In this document: piece after piece, positions 27,752-35,945 of the stretch
Position numbering within the stretch: position 1 is the first letter of the stretch
How the letters are laid out: each line of letters starts with the position of its first letter
Origin: Actinomarinicola tropica
GTDB taxonomy: Bacteria; Actinomycetota; Acidimicrobiia; Acidimicrobiales; SKKL01
Direction: 5' to 3'
DNA length: 64,000 bases
NCBI RefSeq assembly: GCF_009650215.1
Contig: NZ_CP045851.1
Location: forward strand, 310,001 to 374,000
Notes under the pieces: generated by a model
Databases searched by the model: none
Told to the model about the DNA's origin: nothing
What the model saw: only the letters and a program-made list of their open reading frames with translations
Position numbers and translations under genes: made by a program

Positions 27752-28309
27752 GTGCGCATCGGGGTGCTGGCATCGGGAAGCGGGACGTTGCTCGAGGCCA
27801 TCCTCGCTGACGGCATCCCCGTCGAGGTCGTCATCACGGACCGTCCCTGCCGGGCGGTCGAGGTGGCCGAGTCGGCCGGTGTGGAGGCCGTCGTCGTCGC
27901 CCGCGACAGCTTCGGCGCCGACTTCGACCGTGACGGCTACACCGACCGGGTCGTCGCCGAGCTGCGGGCCCGCGACGTCGAGCTCGTCGTGATGGCCGGG
28001 TTCGGCACCGTGATGCCGAAGGCCGCCGCCGAGTTCCCGGGCCGGCTCCTCAACACCCACCCCGCCCTGCTGCCGTCGTTCAAGGGCTGGCACGCGGTGC
28101 GCGAGGCGCTGGCGGCCCGCGTGAAGGTCACCGGGTGCACCGTCCACATCGCCACCGAGGTGATGGACGAGGGCCCGATCCTCTCCCAGGAGGCCGTCGT
28201 CGTGGAGCCCGACGACACCGAGGACTCGCTCCACGAGCGCATCAAAGAGGTCGAACGGCGGATCTACCCCGCCACCATCCGCCGGTTCATCGAAGGGACC
28301 CTGCCATGA
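27752..28309 (+). CDS. purN: phosphoribosylglycinamide formyltransferase
   Basis: Transfers the formyl group of 10-formyl-THF to GAR in purine synthesis. 185 aa, standard. N-terminal MRIGVLASGSGTLLEAIL binds the substrate phosphate. The catalytic Asn-His pair is in LLNTHPALLPSFKGWHAV and the catalytic Asp is in HIATEVMDEGPILSQEAV. The GTG start lies 8 nt after a -10 box, giving a leaderless mRNA. Its TGA overlaps the purH ATG (ATGA), so the two are translationally coupled. Confidence 0.96.
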   Translation: MRIGVLASGSGTLLEAILADGIPVEVVITDRPCRAVEVAESAGVEAVVVARDSFGADFDRDGYTDRVVAELRARDVELVVMAGFGTVMPKAAAEFPGRLLNTHPALLPSFKGWHAVREALAARVKVTGCTVHIATEVMDEGPILSQEAVVVEPDDTEDSLHERIKEVERRIYPATIRRFIEGTLP

Positions 28310-29844
28310 CCGCACCCCGTGCGCTGATCTCCGTCTACGACAAGACCGGTGTGGTCGACCTGGCGAAGGGCCTCGTCGCCCTCGGGTGGGAGATCGTGTC
28401 GAGCGGGGGCACCGCGCGCGCCCTCGACGACGCGGGGATCGCCGTCACGACGGTGGAGGAGGTCACCGGTTCGCCGGAGATGCTGTCGGACCGGGTGAAG
28501 ACCCTGCACCCGAAGATCCACGGCGGCCTGCTGGCCGACCTCGACCTGCCCGAGCACCGCGCCGACCTCGAGGCCAACGGGATCGCGCCGTTCGGGCTCC
28601 TCGTCTCCAACCTGTACCCGTTCCGCTCCGACCCCTCGATCGCGCTCATCGACATCGGCGGCCCGGCCATGGTGCGGGCGGCGGCGAAGAACCACGCCCA
28701 CGTCGGCGTGGTCGTGAACCCCGAGGACTACGGGATCGTGCTCGCCGAGCTGCGCGACCACGGTCACCTGTCGGTCGCCACCCGCCGGCGCCTGGCCCGC
28801 GACGCCTTCGCCCACACCGCGGCCTACGACGCGGCGATCGTCACCTGGTTCGACGAGACCGACGCTCGTCTGGCGGCCGACGCCGGCGACCCGCCGTCGC
28901 TGCCGTCGACGGTGCACCTCGCGCTCGAGCGGGTGCAGGACCTGCGCTACGGCGAGAACCCCCACCAGGTGGGCGCCCGCTACCGGACGGTCGGCACCGA
29001 GAGCTGGTGGGACGCGGTCGAGCAGCACGGGGGACTGCCGCTGTCGTACCTCAACCTCTACGACGCGGCCGCGGCGTGGAACCTGGTGCACGACCTCGGC
29101 GCCGGGCCCGCGGTGGCGATCATCAAGCACGCCAACCCTTGCGGCGTGGCCCTCGGGGACACGCTGGCCGACGCCTACGCCAAGGCCTTCGCCTGCGACG
29201 AGCGCTCGGCGTTCGGCGGCATCGTCGCCCTCAACCAGGTCGTCGACGCGGACACCGTCGAGGCCATGGTCGCCGCCGCGCAGGCCGACGTGGTCATCGC
29301 CCCGGGCTACGACGACGGGGTGATCGAGGCGCTCCAGAAGAAGCGGAAGAACACCCGGCTGCTCACCGCGCCGGCGCCGACGGGCGACCCGCTCGAGCTG
29401 CGGCAGATCTCCGGTGGGTGGCTCGTCCAGGACGCGCACCACTTCGCCCGCCACCGTGCCGACTGGCAGGTCGTCACCACGGCGGAGCCCACCGACGAGC
29501 AGTGGGCCGACGCCGAGCTGGCGTGGCGGGTGTGCGGCCACGTGAAGTCGAACGCCATCGTGCTCGTGAAGGACCGGGTGGCGTGGGGCATCGGCGCCGG
29601 CCAGCAGAACCGGGTCGAGTCCGGCGAGATCGCGGTGAAGAAGGCCGACGGACGTGCCGCCGGCGGCGCCTGCGCCAGCGACGCGTTCTACCCCTTCCCC
29701 GACGGCATGGACGCCCCGGCCGCGGCTGGCTCGGCCGTGGTCATCCAACCGGGTGGCGCCATGCGCGACGACGATGTGATCGCCCGGGCCAACGAGCTGG
29801 GCCTCGCCATGGTGTTCACCGGCGAGCGCCACTTCCTCCACTAG
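28306..29844 (+). CDS. purH: bifunctional AICAR formyltransferase / IMP cyclohydrolase
   Basis: Last two steps to IMP: formylation of AICAR with 10-formyl-THF, then ring closure. 512 aa, full length. The cyclohydrolase half starts [19 protein letters not shown], with SSGGTARAL and [12 protein letters not shown]. The transferase half has [18 protein letters not shown] (catalytic Lys-His) and [18 protein letters not shown]. Four-base overlap with purN. With FolD, encoded 0.7 kb downstream, it links purine synthesis to the one-carbon pool; IMP then feeds GuaB and GuaA. Confidence 0.97.
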   Translation: MTAPRALISVYDKTGVVDLAKGLVALGWEIVSSGGTARALDDAGIAVTTVEEVTGSPEMLSDRVKTLHPKIHGGLLADLDLPEHRADLEANGIAPFGLLVSNLYPFRSDPSIALIDIGGPAMVRAAAKNHAHVGVVVNPEDYGIVLAELRDHGHLSVATRRRLARDAFAHTAAYDAAIVTWFDETDARLAADAGDPPSLPSTVHLALERVQDLRYGENPHQVGARYRTVGTESWWDAVEQHGGLPLSYLNLYDAAAAWNLVHDLGAGPAVAIIKHANPCGVALGDTLADAYAKAFACDERSAFGGIVALNQVVDADTVEAMVAAAQADVVIAPGYDDGVIEALQKKRKNTRLLTAPAPTGDPLELRQISGGWLVQDAHHFARHRADWQVVTTAEPTDEQWADAELAWRVCGHVKSNAIVLVKDRVAWGIGAGQQNRVESGEIAVKKADGRAAGGACASDAFYPFPDGMDAPAAAGSAVVIQPGGAMRDDDVIARANELGLAMVFTGERHFLH

Positions 29845-29859
29845 CGAGCGCGGAGCGAC

Positions 29860-30516
29860 ATGGATCCAGGCTGGTACGACGACCCCTTCCGCCGCTTCAC
29901 CCAGCGGTACCACGACGGTGACGGCTGGACCGAGCACGTCTCCGACGGCAGCGGCGTGTCGTTCGTCGACCCGTCGGGCTCCGATCCGTTCGTCGCCGGC
30001 CCGCCGCCGACGGGCCCGGCGTGGTCGCCGTCCGGCGTCGCCGGCCCGCCCGGCGCGGCCGGTCGTCCGCTCGCCAGCCCCTGGGCGCGGCTCGGGGCGA
30101 ACTTCCTCGACAGCCTCATCGTCGGCATCCCGACGAGCATCGTCACCGGTGCCCTCTTCGGCCCGGCGATCGAGGTCACAGAGATCTCGACCTTCGGGGG
30201 CGAGGTCACCTACGAGTGGGAGTTCCACGGGCCGGCGCTTCTGATCACCCTCGTGGTCCAGCTCGCCTACTTCGTCGGGTTCCTCGTCCAGCGGGGCGCC
30301 ACGCCCGGGAAGATGCTCGTGGGCCTGAAGGTCGTCGACGCCGACGAGGGGCGGTACCCGTCGCCTGGGGCCGCGTTCCTCCGCTGGCTGGTCACCTTCT
30401 CCTACATCCTCGTCATCCCCTTCATCGTCACCGTGGTGATGATCTTCGTCGACCCTCGGCGCCAGACGCTGCACGACAAGGCGGCTCGCACGATCGTCGT
30501 ACGGGAGCAGCGGTGA
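29860..30516 (+). CDS. RDD-family membrane protein with DUF2510-like N-terminus
   Basis: 218 aa. The first 30 residues (MDPGWYDDPFRRFTQRYHDGDGWTEHV) form a DUF2510-like module, then a Pro/Gly-rich linker. An RDD domain starts at about residue 72: PWARLGANFLDSLIVGIPTSIV, later GATPGKMLVGLKVVDADEG and the ending DPRRQTLHDKAARTIVV, with three spans and the R..D..D pattern. RDD proteins are of mixed function, some being Na+/H+ antiporters. An ATG with GGAG 5 nt upstream. Its stop overlaps a tiny linker ORF before folD. Confidence 0.87.
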   Translation: MDPGWYDDPFRRFTQRYHDGDGWTEHVSDGSGVSFVDPSGSDPFVAGPPPTGPAWSPSGVAGPPGAAGRPLASPWARLGANFLDSLIVGIPTSIVTGALFGPAIEVTEISTFGGEVTYEWEFHGPALLITLVVQLAYFVGFLVQRGATPGKMLVGLKVVDADEGRYPSPGAAFLRWLVTFSYILVIPFIVTVVMIFVDPRRQTLHDKAARTIVVREQR

Positions 30517-30563
30517 TCGCCCGCCCCGAGGAGACCGCCCGCCCCGAGGAGGAGGCCCGATGA
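30513..30563 (+). CDS. possible 16-codon linker ORF between RDD gene and folD
   Basis: GTG overlapping the RDD stop (GTGA) and a TGA overlapping the folD start (ATGA), encoding MIARPEETARPEEEAR. Its DNA contains two copies of CGCCCGCCCCGAGGAG, 18 nt apart (30518 and 30536), each carrying a GAGGAG ribosome-site-like core. It may simply be a duplicated ribosome-site region, or a translated coupler carrying ribosomes from the RDD gene to folD. Confidence 0.35.
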   Translation: MIARPEETARPEEEAR

Positions 30564-31426
30564 CCGCACAGGTGCTCGACGGCGAGGTCGTCGCCGCACG
30601 GATCAAGGACGACCTGGCCCGCCGGATCGCCGTCCTGCGGGATCAGGGCGTGACGCCGGGCCTCGGCACGATCCTCGTCGGCGACGACGGGCCGTCGGCC
30701 AACTACGTGGCGATGAAGCACCGGGACTGCGAGGCGATCGGCATGGAGTCGTTCCACCGCCACCTGCCTGCGGACTCGACCCAGCACGAGGTGGAGGCGG
30801 CGGTCGACGCGTTCAACGAGAACCCCGAGGTCGACGCCTACCTCATGCAGTACCCGTTCCCTGCCGGGCTCGACTTCGAGGCGGCGCTGCTGCGCATGGA
30901 TCCGGCGAAGGACGTCGACGGCCTGCACCCGGTCAACCTCGGGAAGCTCGTGATGGGGACCGTGGGGCCGCGGCCGTGCACGCCTGTCGGGATCGTCGAG
31001 CTGCTGCGCGCCTACGACATCGACCTGAAGGGGGCGCACGTCGTCGTGGTGGGGAGGGGGCTGACGATCGGTCGGCCGCTCGCCAACCTGCTCACGCTGA
31101 AGGAGCCGGGCCTGAACGCTGCGGTCACCGTCGTGCACACGGGGGTCGACGACATCGGCAGCTACACCCGGGAGGCCGACGTCCTCGTGGCGGCCGCCGG
31201 GTCGCCGGGTCTCGTGACCGCCGACATGGTGCGGCCGGGCGCCGTCGTCGTGGCCGCTGGTGTGTCGTTCCAGGGGCGGAAGCTGCTGTCAGACGTGGCC
31301 GACGACGTGGCCGAGGTGGCGTCGTGGCTGTCGCCCCGCATGGGAGGGGTCGGCCCGATGACCCGGGCGATGCTGCTCTCGAACTGCGTCGAGGCCGCCG
31401 AACGCCGGGCCGTGGGTCGGGGCTGA
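30560..31426 (+). CDS. folD: methylene-THF dehydrogenase / methenyl-THF cyclohydrolase
   Basis: Interconverts methylene-, methenyl- and 10-formyl-THF, supplying PurN and PurH. 288 aa. The active-site Tyr/Lys motif is SANYVAMKHRDCEAIGM, the signature YLMQYPFPAGLD, PAKDVDGLHPVNLGKL, and the NADP-binding VVVVGRGLTIGRPLANLL. Usual FolD sequences have VGRSxxVGxP; here it is GRGLTIGRP. An ATG with GGAGGAGG immediately upstream. It is coupled to the RDD gene through a 16-codon overlapping ORF. Confidence 0.96.
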   Translation: MTAQVLDGEVVAARIKDDLARRIAVLRDQGVTPGLGTILVGDDGPSANYVAMKHRDCEAIGMESFHRHLPADSTQHEVEAAVDAFNENPEVDAYLMQYPFPAGLDFEAALLRMDPAKDVDGLHPVNLGKLVMGTVGPRPCTPVGIVELLRAYDIDLKGAHVVVVGRGLTIGRPLANLLTLKEPGLNAAVTVVHTGVDDIGSYTREADVLVAAAGSPGLVTADMVRPGAVVVAAGVSFQGRKLLSDVADDVAEVASWLSPRMGGVGPMTRAMLLSNCVEAAERRAVGRG

Positions 31427-31515
31427 CGGCCACTGGTCCGCGTTGCCTCGACAACTCCGGCGTGCTGACGTTTCGTGCACTTTGACGTGCTCTTGATCTG
31501 AGGGTCCAAGCGCTC

Positions 31516-31521
31516 TAGGGT
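31516..31521 (+). promoter_or_regulatory. -10 box TAGGGT, leaderless start
   Basis: TAGGGT + 7 nt + GTG (31529), preceded by a relatively A/T-richer stretch around 31480-31510. Confidence 0.5.
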
Positions 31522-31528
31522 CGGCGCC

Positions 31529-32110
31529 GTGCGGATCGGCGGAAGGATCCTCGGCGGCTGTCTCGTGGCGGGCGCGCTCGTGCTCGCGGCGGCGTGCGGT
31601 GGCGATGACGACGGTGGCGATGCGGCGCGGGCCACCGTGCCCTCGTCGACGAGCTCGACCTCGACGACGAGCACCTCCACCACGACCACCGCGCCGGCGC
31701 CGGAGTTCGAGCCACTGCTCGCCGACCCGAGCCTCACCCCCGAGGAGCAGGTCGAGCAGGCCTACCTGTTCTCCTGGGACATCTACCTCGACGCCGTCGA
31801 ACGCGGTGACACGTCGTTCCTCCACCTCGCCTACGCCGATGAAGCCCTCGATCTCGTCGCCTCCGAGGTCGAGCGCCTCTCGTCGGCCGGACAGATGGTT
31901 CTCGGGAGTGTGGGCCATGACTATGCGATCACCGAGACCGCAGAGGGAGAGGTGGTGGTTCTCGACGCCTACACGAATCACCTGGTTCTCCACGACGCAG
32001 TCACCGGACAACCACTCGAAAGTGATCCCAACACGACGAACGAGCAGTTCTTTGCGATGAGGAAGGTGGGTGACGCGTGGCTCGTCGTGGACATCTTCGG
32101 CGGCGAGTAG
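31529..32110 (+). CDS. hypothetical lipoprotein
   Basis: 193 aa. The signal peptide ends LVLAAAC (lipobox Cys 23), followed by GGDDDGGD and a Ser/Thr-rich linker, so it is a surface lipoprotein. The mature domain (about residues 60-193) has SLTPEEQVEQAYLFSWDIYLDAVERGDTSFLHLAYADEAL and a terminal DAWLVVDIF, reminiscent of small NTF2-like cone folds. The 3' third is visibly less GC-rich than its neighbours. Its end overlaps the next secreted-protein gene by 34 nt, so the two may work together. Function unknown. Confidence 0.8.
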   Translation: MRIGGRILGGCLVAGALVLAAACGGDDDGGDAARATVPSSTSSTSTTSTSTTTTAPAPEFEPLLADPSLTPEEQVEQAYLFSWDIYLDAVERGDTSFLHLAYADEALDLVASEVERLSSAGQMVLGSVGHDYAITETAEGEVVVLDAYTNHLVLHDAVTGQPLESDPNTTNEQFFAMRKVGDAWLVVDIFGGE

Positions 32111-32922
32111 CCGCTCCTCTGGGGCTCGGACTCGCTCTGACCCTTGTGACTCCTGGACTCGCAGGTGGCTATGGACGAGACCAGAACGAGTCGCCTGTTT
32201 CGTCTGACGGTCAAGCCGTCACGATCGAGCTGATCGTGCGCCAAGGCGAGCGACTGGCGCCGCGGGTCGGACACCGGGGTGGTTCGGGGAACGCTCCCTC
32301 CTGCACCTACACGCTGGTCGAGATCCCGACCGCGGCGGAGGCATACGAGATTCTGGGCGAGCCACCCTCGGTCGATGCCGTTCCCTACTGGCTCATGTGC
32401 GGCTCGGCGATGATCCGGCCGCTGTGGGTGACGCCGGACCAGGTGGTGGACCTCGACGACGTGGTGCGGGGCGAGGCCCAGCGCTACGTCGAGACGGTGC
32501 TCGGGCCGCAGCTCTCGATCGGCGTGGCACCGGCCGAGTTCGCGGTGACCGGCGTCCCCGCCTCGTTCTGGGTCGACGGCTGGGACGGCCAGCGGATCGC
32601 CGTGCCGCCCATCTCGCCCTTCGGCGAGACCATCGAGGTGTTCCTCGACCTCGAGACCGTCACGTGGGACTTCGGCGACGGCACGACCGCCTCGGGCGAC
32701 CTCGGTGCCGCGCCACCCGCAGCCTCGACCGTGCGGCACAACTACACCGACCGCTCGACGACCCCGAGCGATCCGGACCGTGGGTACGCAACGGACGCGA
32801 CGGTGACGATCGCCGTGGCGTACCGCATCGACGGCGGGCCGGAGGTCGCCGTGAACCCGCCGCTGACCGCGACGACGGCGAGGCCGGTCGTGGTGCGGGA
32901 GCTCCAGGCCGTCCTCGAGTGA
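32077..32922 (+). CDS. secreted PKD-like protein
   Basis: 281 aa from a GTG inside the end of the lipoprotein gene. The N-terminus (ARRGHLRRRVAAPLGLGLALTLVTPGLAGGYG) is a signal peptide. The domain near residue 190-260 has VTWDFGDGTTASGDLG and TVRHNYTDRS, the WDFGDG and following strand of PKD folds, so it is probably a wall-associated adhesion-type protein. Two Cys (SCTY, MCGS) could pair. A GTG start without a ribosome site implies coupling to the upstream lipoprotein. The first 250 nt are lower in GC than the surroundings. Confidence 0.75.
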   Translation: MARRGHLRRRVAAPLGLGLALTLVTPGLAGGYGRDQNESPVSSDGQAVTIELIVRQGERLAPRVGHRGGSGNAPSCTYTLVEIPTAAEAYEILGEPPSVDAVPYWLMCGSAMIRPLWVTPDQVVDLDDVVRGEAQRYVETVLGPQLSIGVAPAEFAVTGVPASFWVDGWDGQRIAVPPISPFGETIEVFLDLETVTWDFGDGTTASGDLGAAPPAASTVRHNYTDRSTTPSDPDRGYATDATVTIAVAYRIDGGPEVAVNPPLTATTARPVVVRELQAVLE

Positions 32923-32936
32923 GGCTGCCAGACGCC

Positions 32937-32953
32937 GTGCGGAGTGTCCGCAC
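32937..32953 (+). terminator. short hairpin after the PKD-like gene
   Basis: GTGCGGA-GTG-TCCGCAC: 7-bp stem and 3-nt loop, 15 nt after the stop at 32922. No U-tract. Confidence 0.4.
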
Positions 32954-33014
32954 GTCCGACGTTGTCGAGCCGACGCGGACCTCCGGGCCGGCCGAGGCAC
33001 CGAACCCCACGACC

Positions 33015-33020
33015 TAACCT
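33015..33020 (+). promoter_or_regulatory. -10 box TAACCT, leaderless metF start
   Basis: TAACCT + 8 nt + ATG (33029); no Shine-Dalgarno. Confidence 0.5.
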
Positions 33021-33028
33021 CTCCCGCC

Positions 33029-33889
33029 ATGGCGCTCATCCGTGACCTGCTCGCCGCAGGCCCCTCCGTCTCGTTCGAGTTCTTCCCGCCGAAGACGGAC
33101 GAGGCCGAGCGCCAGCTCCAGCTGACGATCAAGGAGCTCGAGCACCTCAGCCCCTCGTTCGTCTCCGTCACCTACGGCGCCGGCGGCTCGACGAGGGAGC
33201 GCACCCGCGACATCGTCATCGGCATCGAGCGGGACACCTCCCTCACCGCGATGGCCCACCTCACCTGCGTCGGCCACCGCCGCCACGAGATCACCGAGCT
33301 CCTCGAGGAGTACGAGCAGGGCGGCGTCAGCAACATCCTCGCCCTCGCCGGCGACCCGCCCACCGACGGCGAGCCCGCCGAGGGCGACTTCGCCTACGCC
33401 CTCGAGCTGGTCGAGCTCGTCCGTGAGGCCGGCGACTTCAGCGTCGGCGTCGCCGCCCACCCCGAGGGTCACCCGCGCTCGCCGGACCGGGACAGCGATC
33501 TCCGCCACCTCGCCGCCAAGCTGACCGCAGCCGACTTCGGCGTCACCCAGTTCTTCTTCCGGGCCGAGGACTACCTGCGCATGCGCGACGGCCTCGTCGA
33601 GCGGGGCTGCGACACCCCGGTCATCCCCGGGATCATGCCGGTGACCAACGCCCGCCAGGTCCAGCGCTTCGCCGAGCTGTCCGGCGCCGCCTTCCCGGCC
33701 GATCTGGCCGCACGGCTGGAGAGCGTGGCCGACGACGCCGTTGAGGTCCGGCGCATCGGCGTCGAGGTCGCCACCGAGCTGTGCCGCACGCTCCTCGACG
33801 AGGGCGTGCCCGGGCTGCACTTCTACACCCTCAACCGCTCCACCGCGACGAGGGAGATCGCCGCCAACCTCGGTCTCGCCCGGCCCTAG
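33029..33889 (+). CDS. metF: 5,10-methylenetetrahydrofolate reductase
   Basis: Reduces methylene-THF to methyl-THF for methionine synthesis using FAD. 286 aa. SVSFEFFPPKTDEAERQL holds the catalytic Glu; SVTYGAGGSTRERT, HLTCVGH, NILALAGDPP (flavin loop) and TQFFFRAEDYLRM are all family signatures, and it ends LHFYTLNRS. Leaderless ATG start. The next gene starts 4 nt after its stop. Together with folD and purH it covers the folate one-carbon branch. Confidence 0.96.
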   Translation: MALIRDLLAAGPSVSFEFFPPKTDEAERQLQLTIKELEHLSPSFVSVTYGAGGSTRERTRDIVIGIERDTSLTAMAHLTCVGHRRHEITELLEEYEQGGVSNILALAGDPPTDGEPAEGDFAYALELVELVREAGDFSVGVAAHPEGHPRSPDRDSDLRHLAAKLTAADFGVTQFFFRAEDYLRMRDGLVERGCDTPVIPGIMPVTNARQVQRFAELSGAAFPADLAARLESVADDAVEVRRIGVEVATELCRTLLDEGVPGLHFYTLNRSTATREIAANLGLARP

Positions 33890-33893
33890 GCAC

Positions 33894-34439
33894 GTGAACC
33901 CTCGGCGCCTGCACATCCTCGGAGCGAGCGGCGCGGGCACGACCACGCTCGGGCGCGCGATCGCCGACCGGTGGTCGGTGCCCCACGCCGATGTCGACGA
34001 CTACTTCTGGGAGCCGACCGATCCGCCGTACACGCGGCAGAGGGAGCCTGCGGCCCGCCTGCGGTTGATGGAGGAGATCTTCGTCGCCCGGCCCGCCTGG
34101 GTCCTCACCGGGTCGATCGTGGGATGGGGTGAGTCACTGATCCCCCACATCGATCTCGCTGTGTTCGTCACCCTCGACCCGTCGGTCCGGCTCGCCCGGC
34201 TGCGCCGGCGCGAACGGCAGCGGTACGGCGCTCGCATCGACGAGGGTGGCGATCTCCACGAATCCACCGAGGGGTTCCTCGCGTGGGCCGCCGGCTACGA
34301 CGATCCGTCCTTCGCCGGCCGCAACCGCGCCCTCCACGAGGCCTGGCTGGCGGAGCTGCCCTGTCCGGTGCTCCACGTCGACGGCGATCGTCCACTCGTC
34401 GATCTCGTCGCCGAGGTCACCGGGGCCGACCCGCCCTGA
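33894..34439 (+). CDS. P-loop kinase-like protein with Walker A lysine replaced
   Basis: 181 aa, adenylate/shikimate-kinase-like fold. The N-terminal loop is HILGASGAGTTTLGRAIADR; the usual Lys of GxxGxGK[ST] is Thr here. Other parts are HADVDDYFWEPTDPPYT (acidic substrate loop), VLTGSIVGWGE, FVTLDPSVRLARLRRRERQRYG (lid with Arg residues) and LHVDGDRPL. Related actinobacterial proteins share the GTTT loop, so the change appears to be a family trait rather than decay. The GTG start lies 4 nt after the metF stop (coupled). Substrate unknown; it could be a weak or non-catalytic nucleotide-binding protein. Confidence 0.82.
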   Translation: MNPRRLHILGASGAGTTTLGRAIADRWSVPHADVDDYFWEPTDPPYTRQREPAARLRLMEEIFVARPAWVLTGSIVGWGESLIPHIDLAVFVTLDPSVRLARLRRRERQRYGARIDEGGDLHESTEGFLAWAAGYDDPSFAGRNRALHEAWLAELPCPVLHVDGDRPLVDLVAEVTGADPP

Positions 34440-34449
34440 CACGCGAACC

Positions 34450-34489
34450 GGCTCCTGTCCGTCTCCAGATCCGGAGGCGAGCAGGAGCC
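34450..34489. terminator. long hairpin between convergent genes
   Basis: Outer stem GGCTCCTG (34450-34457) / CAGGAGCC (34482-34489), inner stem CGTCTCC / GGAGGCG with one G-T pair. It sits between the kinase-like gene and the convergent icd gene and should end transcripts from both sides. Confidence 0.7.
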
Positions 34490-34539
34490 AGTCGCGCGGA
34501 GGCGGCGGTGGGGGCGGCAGCGGGACCGCCCCTCAGGGC

Positions 34540-35760
34540 TCACCCCTTGGACATCGCCGCCTGGAGGTTCTGGTCGATGGTGGCCATGAACTCCTCGGTG
34601 GTCTGCCACTCCTGATCGGGGCCGACCAGCAGCGCGAGGTCCTTCGTCATCTTGCCGCCCTCGACGGTCTCGACGATGACCCGCTCGAGGGTCTCGGCGA
34701 ACTGCGTCACCTCGGGCGTGCCGTCGACCTTGCCGCGGTGGGCGAGGCCCCGGGTCCAGGCGAAGATCGAGGCGATCGGGTTGGTCGAGGTCGGGTTGCC
34801 CTTCTGGTGCTCCCGGTAGTGGCGGGTCACGGTGCCGTGGGCCGCCTCGGCCTCGACGGTCTGGCCGTCGGGGGTCATGAGGACCGAGGTCATCAGGCCC
34901 AGCGACCCGAAGCCCTGGGCGACGGTGTCGGACTGCACGTCGCCGTCGTAGTTCTTGCACGCCCAGACGTAGCCGCCCTCCCACTTCATGGAGGCCGCGA
35001 CCATGTCGTCGATGAGCCGGTGCTCGTAGGTGAGACCCTTGGCGTCGAACTCGGCCTTGAACTCGGCGTCGAAGACCTCCTGGAACAGGTCCTTGAAGCG
35101 CCCGTCGTAGGCCTTGAGGATCGTGTTCTTGGTCGACATGTACACCGGGTAGTCCCGGTCGAGGCCGTAGCGGAACGAGGCCCGGGCGAAGTCCCGGATC
35201 GACTCGTCGAGGTTGTACATCGTCATGGCGACGCCGCCGCCGGGGAACTGGAACACCTCGTGCTCGATCGGCTCGCCGCCGTCGGACGGGGTGAAGGTGA
35301 CGGTGAGGGTGCCGGGGCCGGGCACCTTGAAGTCGGTGGCCCGGTACTGGTCGCCGAAGGCGTGACGACCGATGACGATCGGCTTCGTCCACCCCGGGAC
35401 GTAGCGGGGGATGTTCGACATGATGATCGGCTCGCGGAACACGACGCCGCCGAGGATGTTGCGGATCGTGCCGTTCGGCGACCGCCACATCTGCTTCAGG
35501 CCGAACTCCTCGACCCGGGCCTCGTCGGGGGTGATCGTGGCGCACTTCACGCCGACGCCGTGCTGCTTGATGGCGTTGGCGGCGTCGATCGTGATCTGGT
35601 CGTCGGTGCGGTCCCGCTCCTCGATGCCGAGGTCGTAGTACTTCAGGTCGACGTCGAGGTAGGGGAGGATGAGCTCCTCACGGATCATCTGCCAGATGAT
35701 CCGGGTCATCTCGTCGCCGTCGAGCTCGACGATCGGGTTCGCGACCTTGATCTTCGACAT
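34540..35760 (-). CDS. icd: NADP-dependent isocitrate dehydrogenase
   Basis: TCA-cycle oxidation of isocitrate to 2-oxoglutarate with NADP+. 406 aa, the homodimeric eukaryote-like type (subfamily II). [21 protein letters not shown] at the N-terminus, the isocitrate phosphate-region [18 protein letters not shown], Mg-binding [22 protein letters not shown] and NADP-binding [10 protein letters not shown] are intact. The ATG matches family starts; an upstream in-frame ATG would add 43 atypical residues. It is monocistronic, divergent from the aldehyde dehydrogenase gene. Confidence 0.97.
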   Translation of the reverse strand: MSKIKVANPIVELDGDEMTRIIWQMIREELILPYLDVDLKYYDLGIEERDRTDDQITIDAANAIKQHGVGVKCATITPDEARVEEFGLKQMWRSPNGTIRNILGGVVFREPIIMSNIPRYVPGWTKPIVIGRHAFGDQYRATDFKVPGPGTLTVTFTPSDGGEPIEHEVFQFPGGGVAMTMYNLDESIRDFARASFRYGLDRDYPVYMSTKNTILKAYDGRFKDLFQEVFDAEFKAEFDAKGLTYEHRLIDDMVAASMKWEGGYVWACKNYDGDVQSDTVAQGFGSLGLMTSVLMTPDGQTVEAEAAHGTVTRHYREHQKGNPTSTNPIASIFAWTRGLAHRGKVDGTPEVTQFAETLERVIVETVEGGKMTKDLALLVGPDQEWQTTEEFMATIDQNLQAAMSKG

Positions 35761-35904
35761 GTCTGTTCTCTTCGCCTCGTGGATCGGGATGCGGGGGACC
35801 TGGGCAGGATAGGACAAGTCGAAGACAAGTGACCAGGGCGCGGACTGGGCACGTCCCGTCCGTACGGCGTACGGTGCCGCAGGCCACACCGACGCCCGAA
35901 CCGC

Positions 35905-35910
35905 TAGGTT
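35905..35910 (+). promoter_or_regulatory. -10 box TAGGTT before aldehyde dehydrogenase
   Basis: TAGGTT 35 nt before the GTG at 35946. Confidence 0.4.
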
Positions 35911-35945
35911 GGCTCCACCGAACGACCGTCACCCAGGGGGCAGCA

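Noticed and set aside
31640-31700. Ser/Thr codon repeats in lipoprotein linkers (also 60770-60900)
   Set aside because: Ordinary low-complexity spacer after lipobox signals, not a DNA repeat family.
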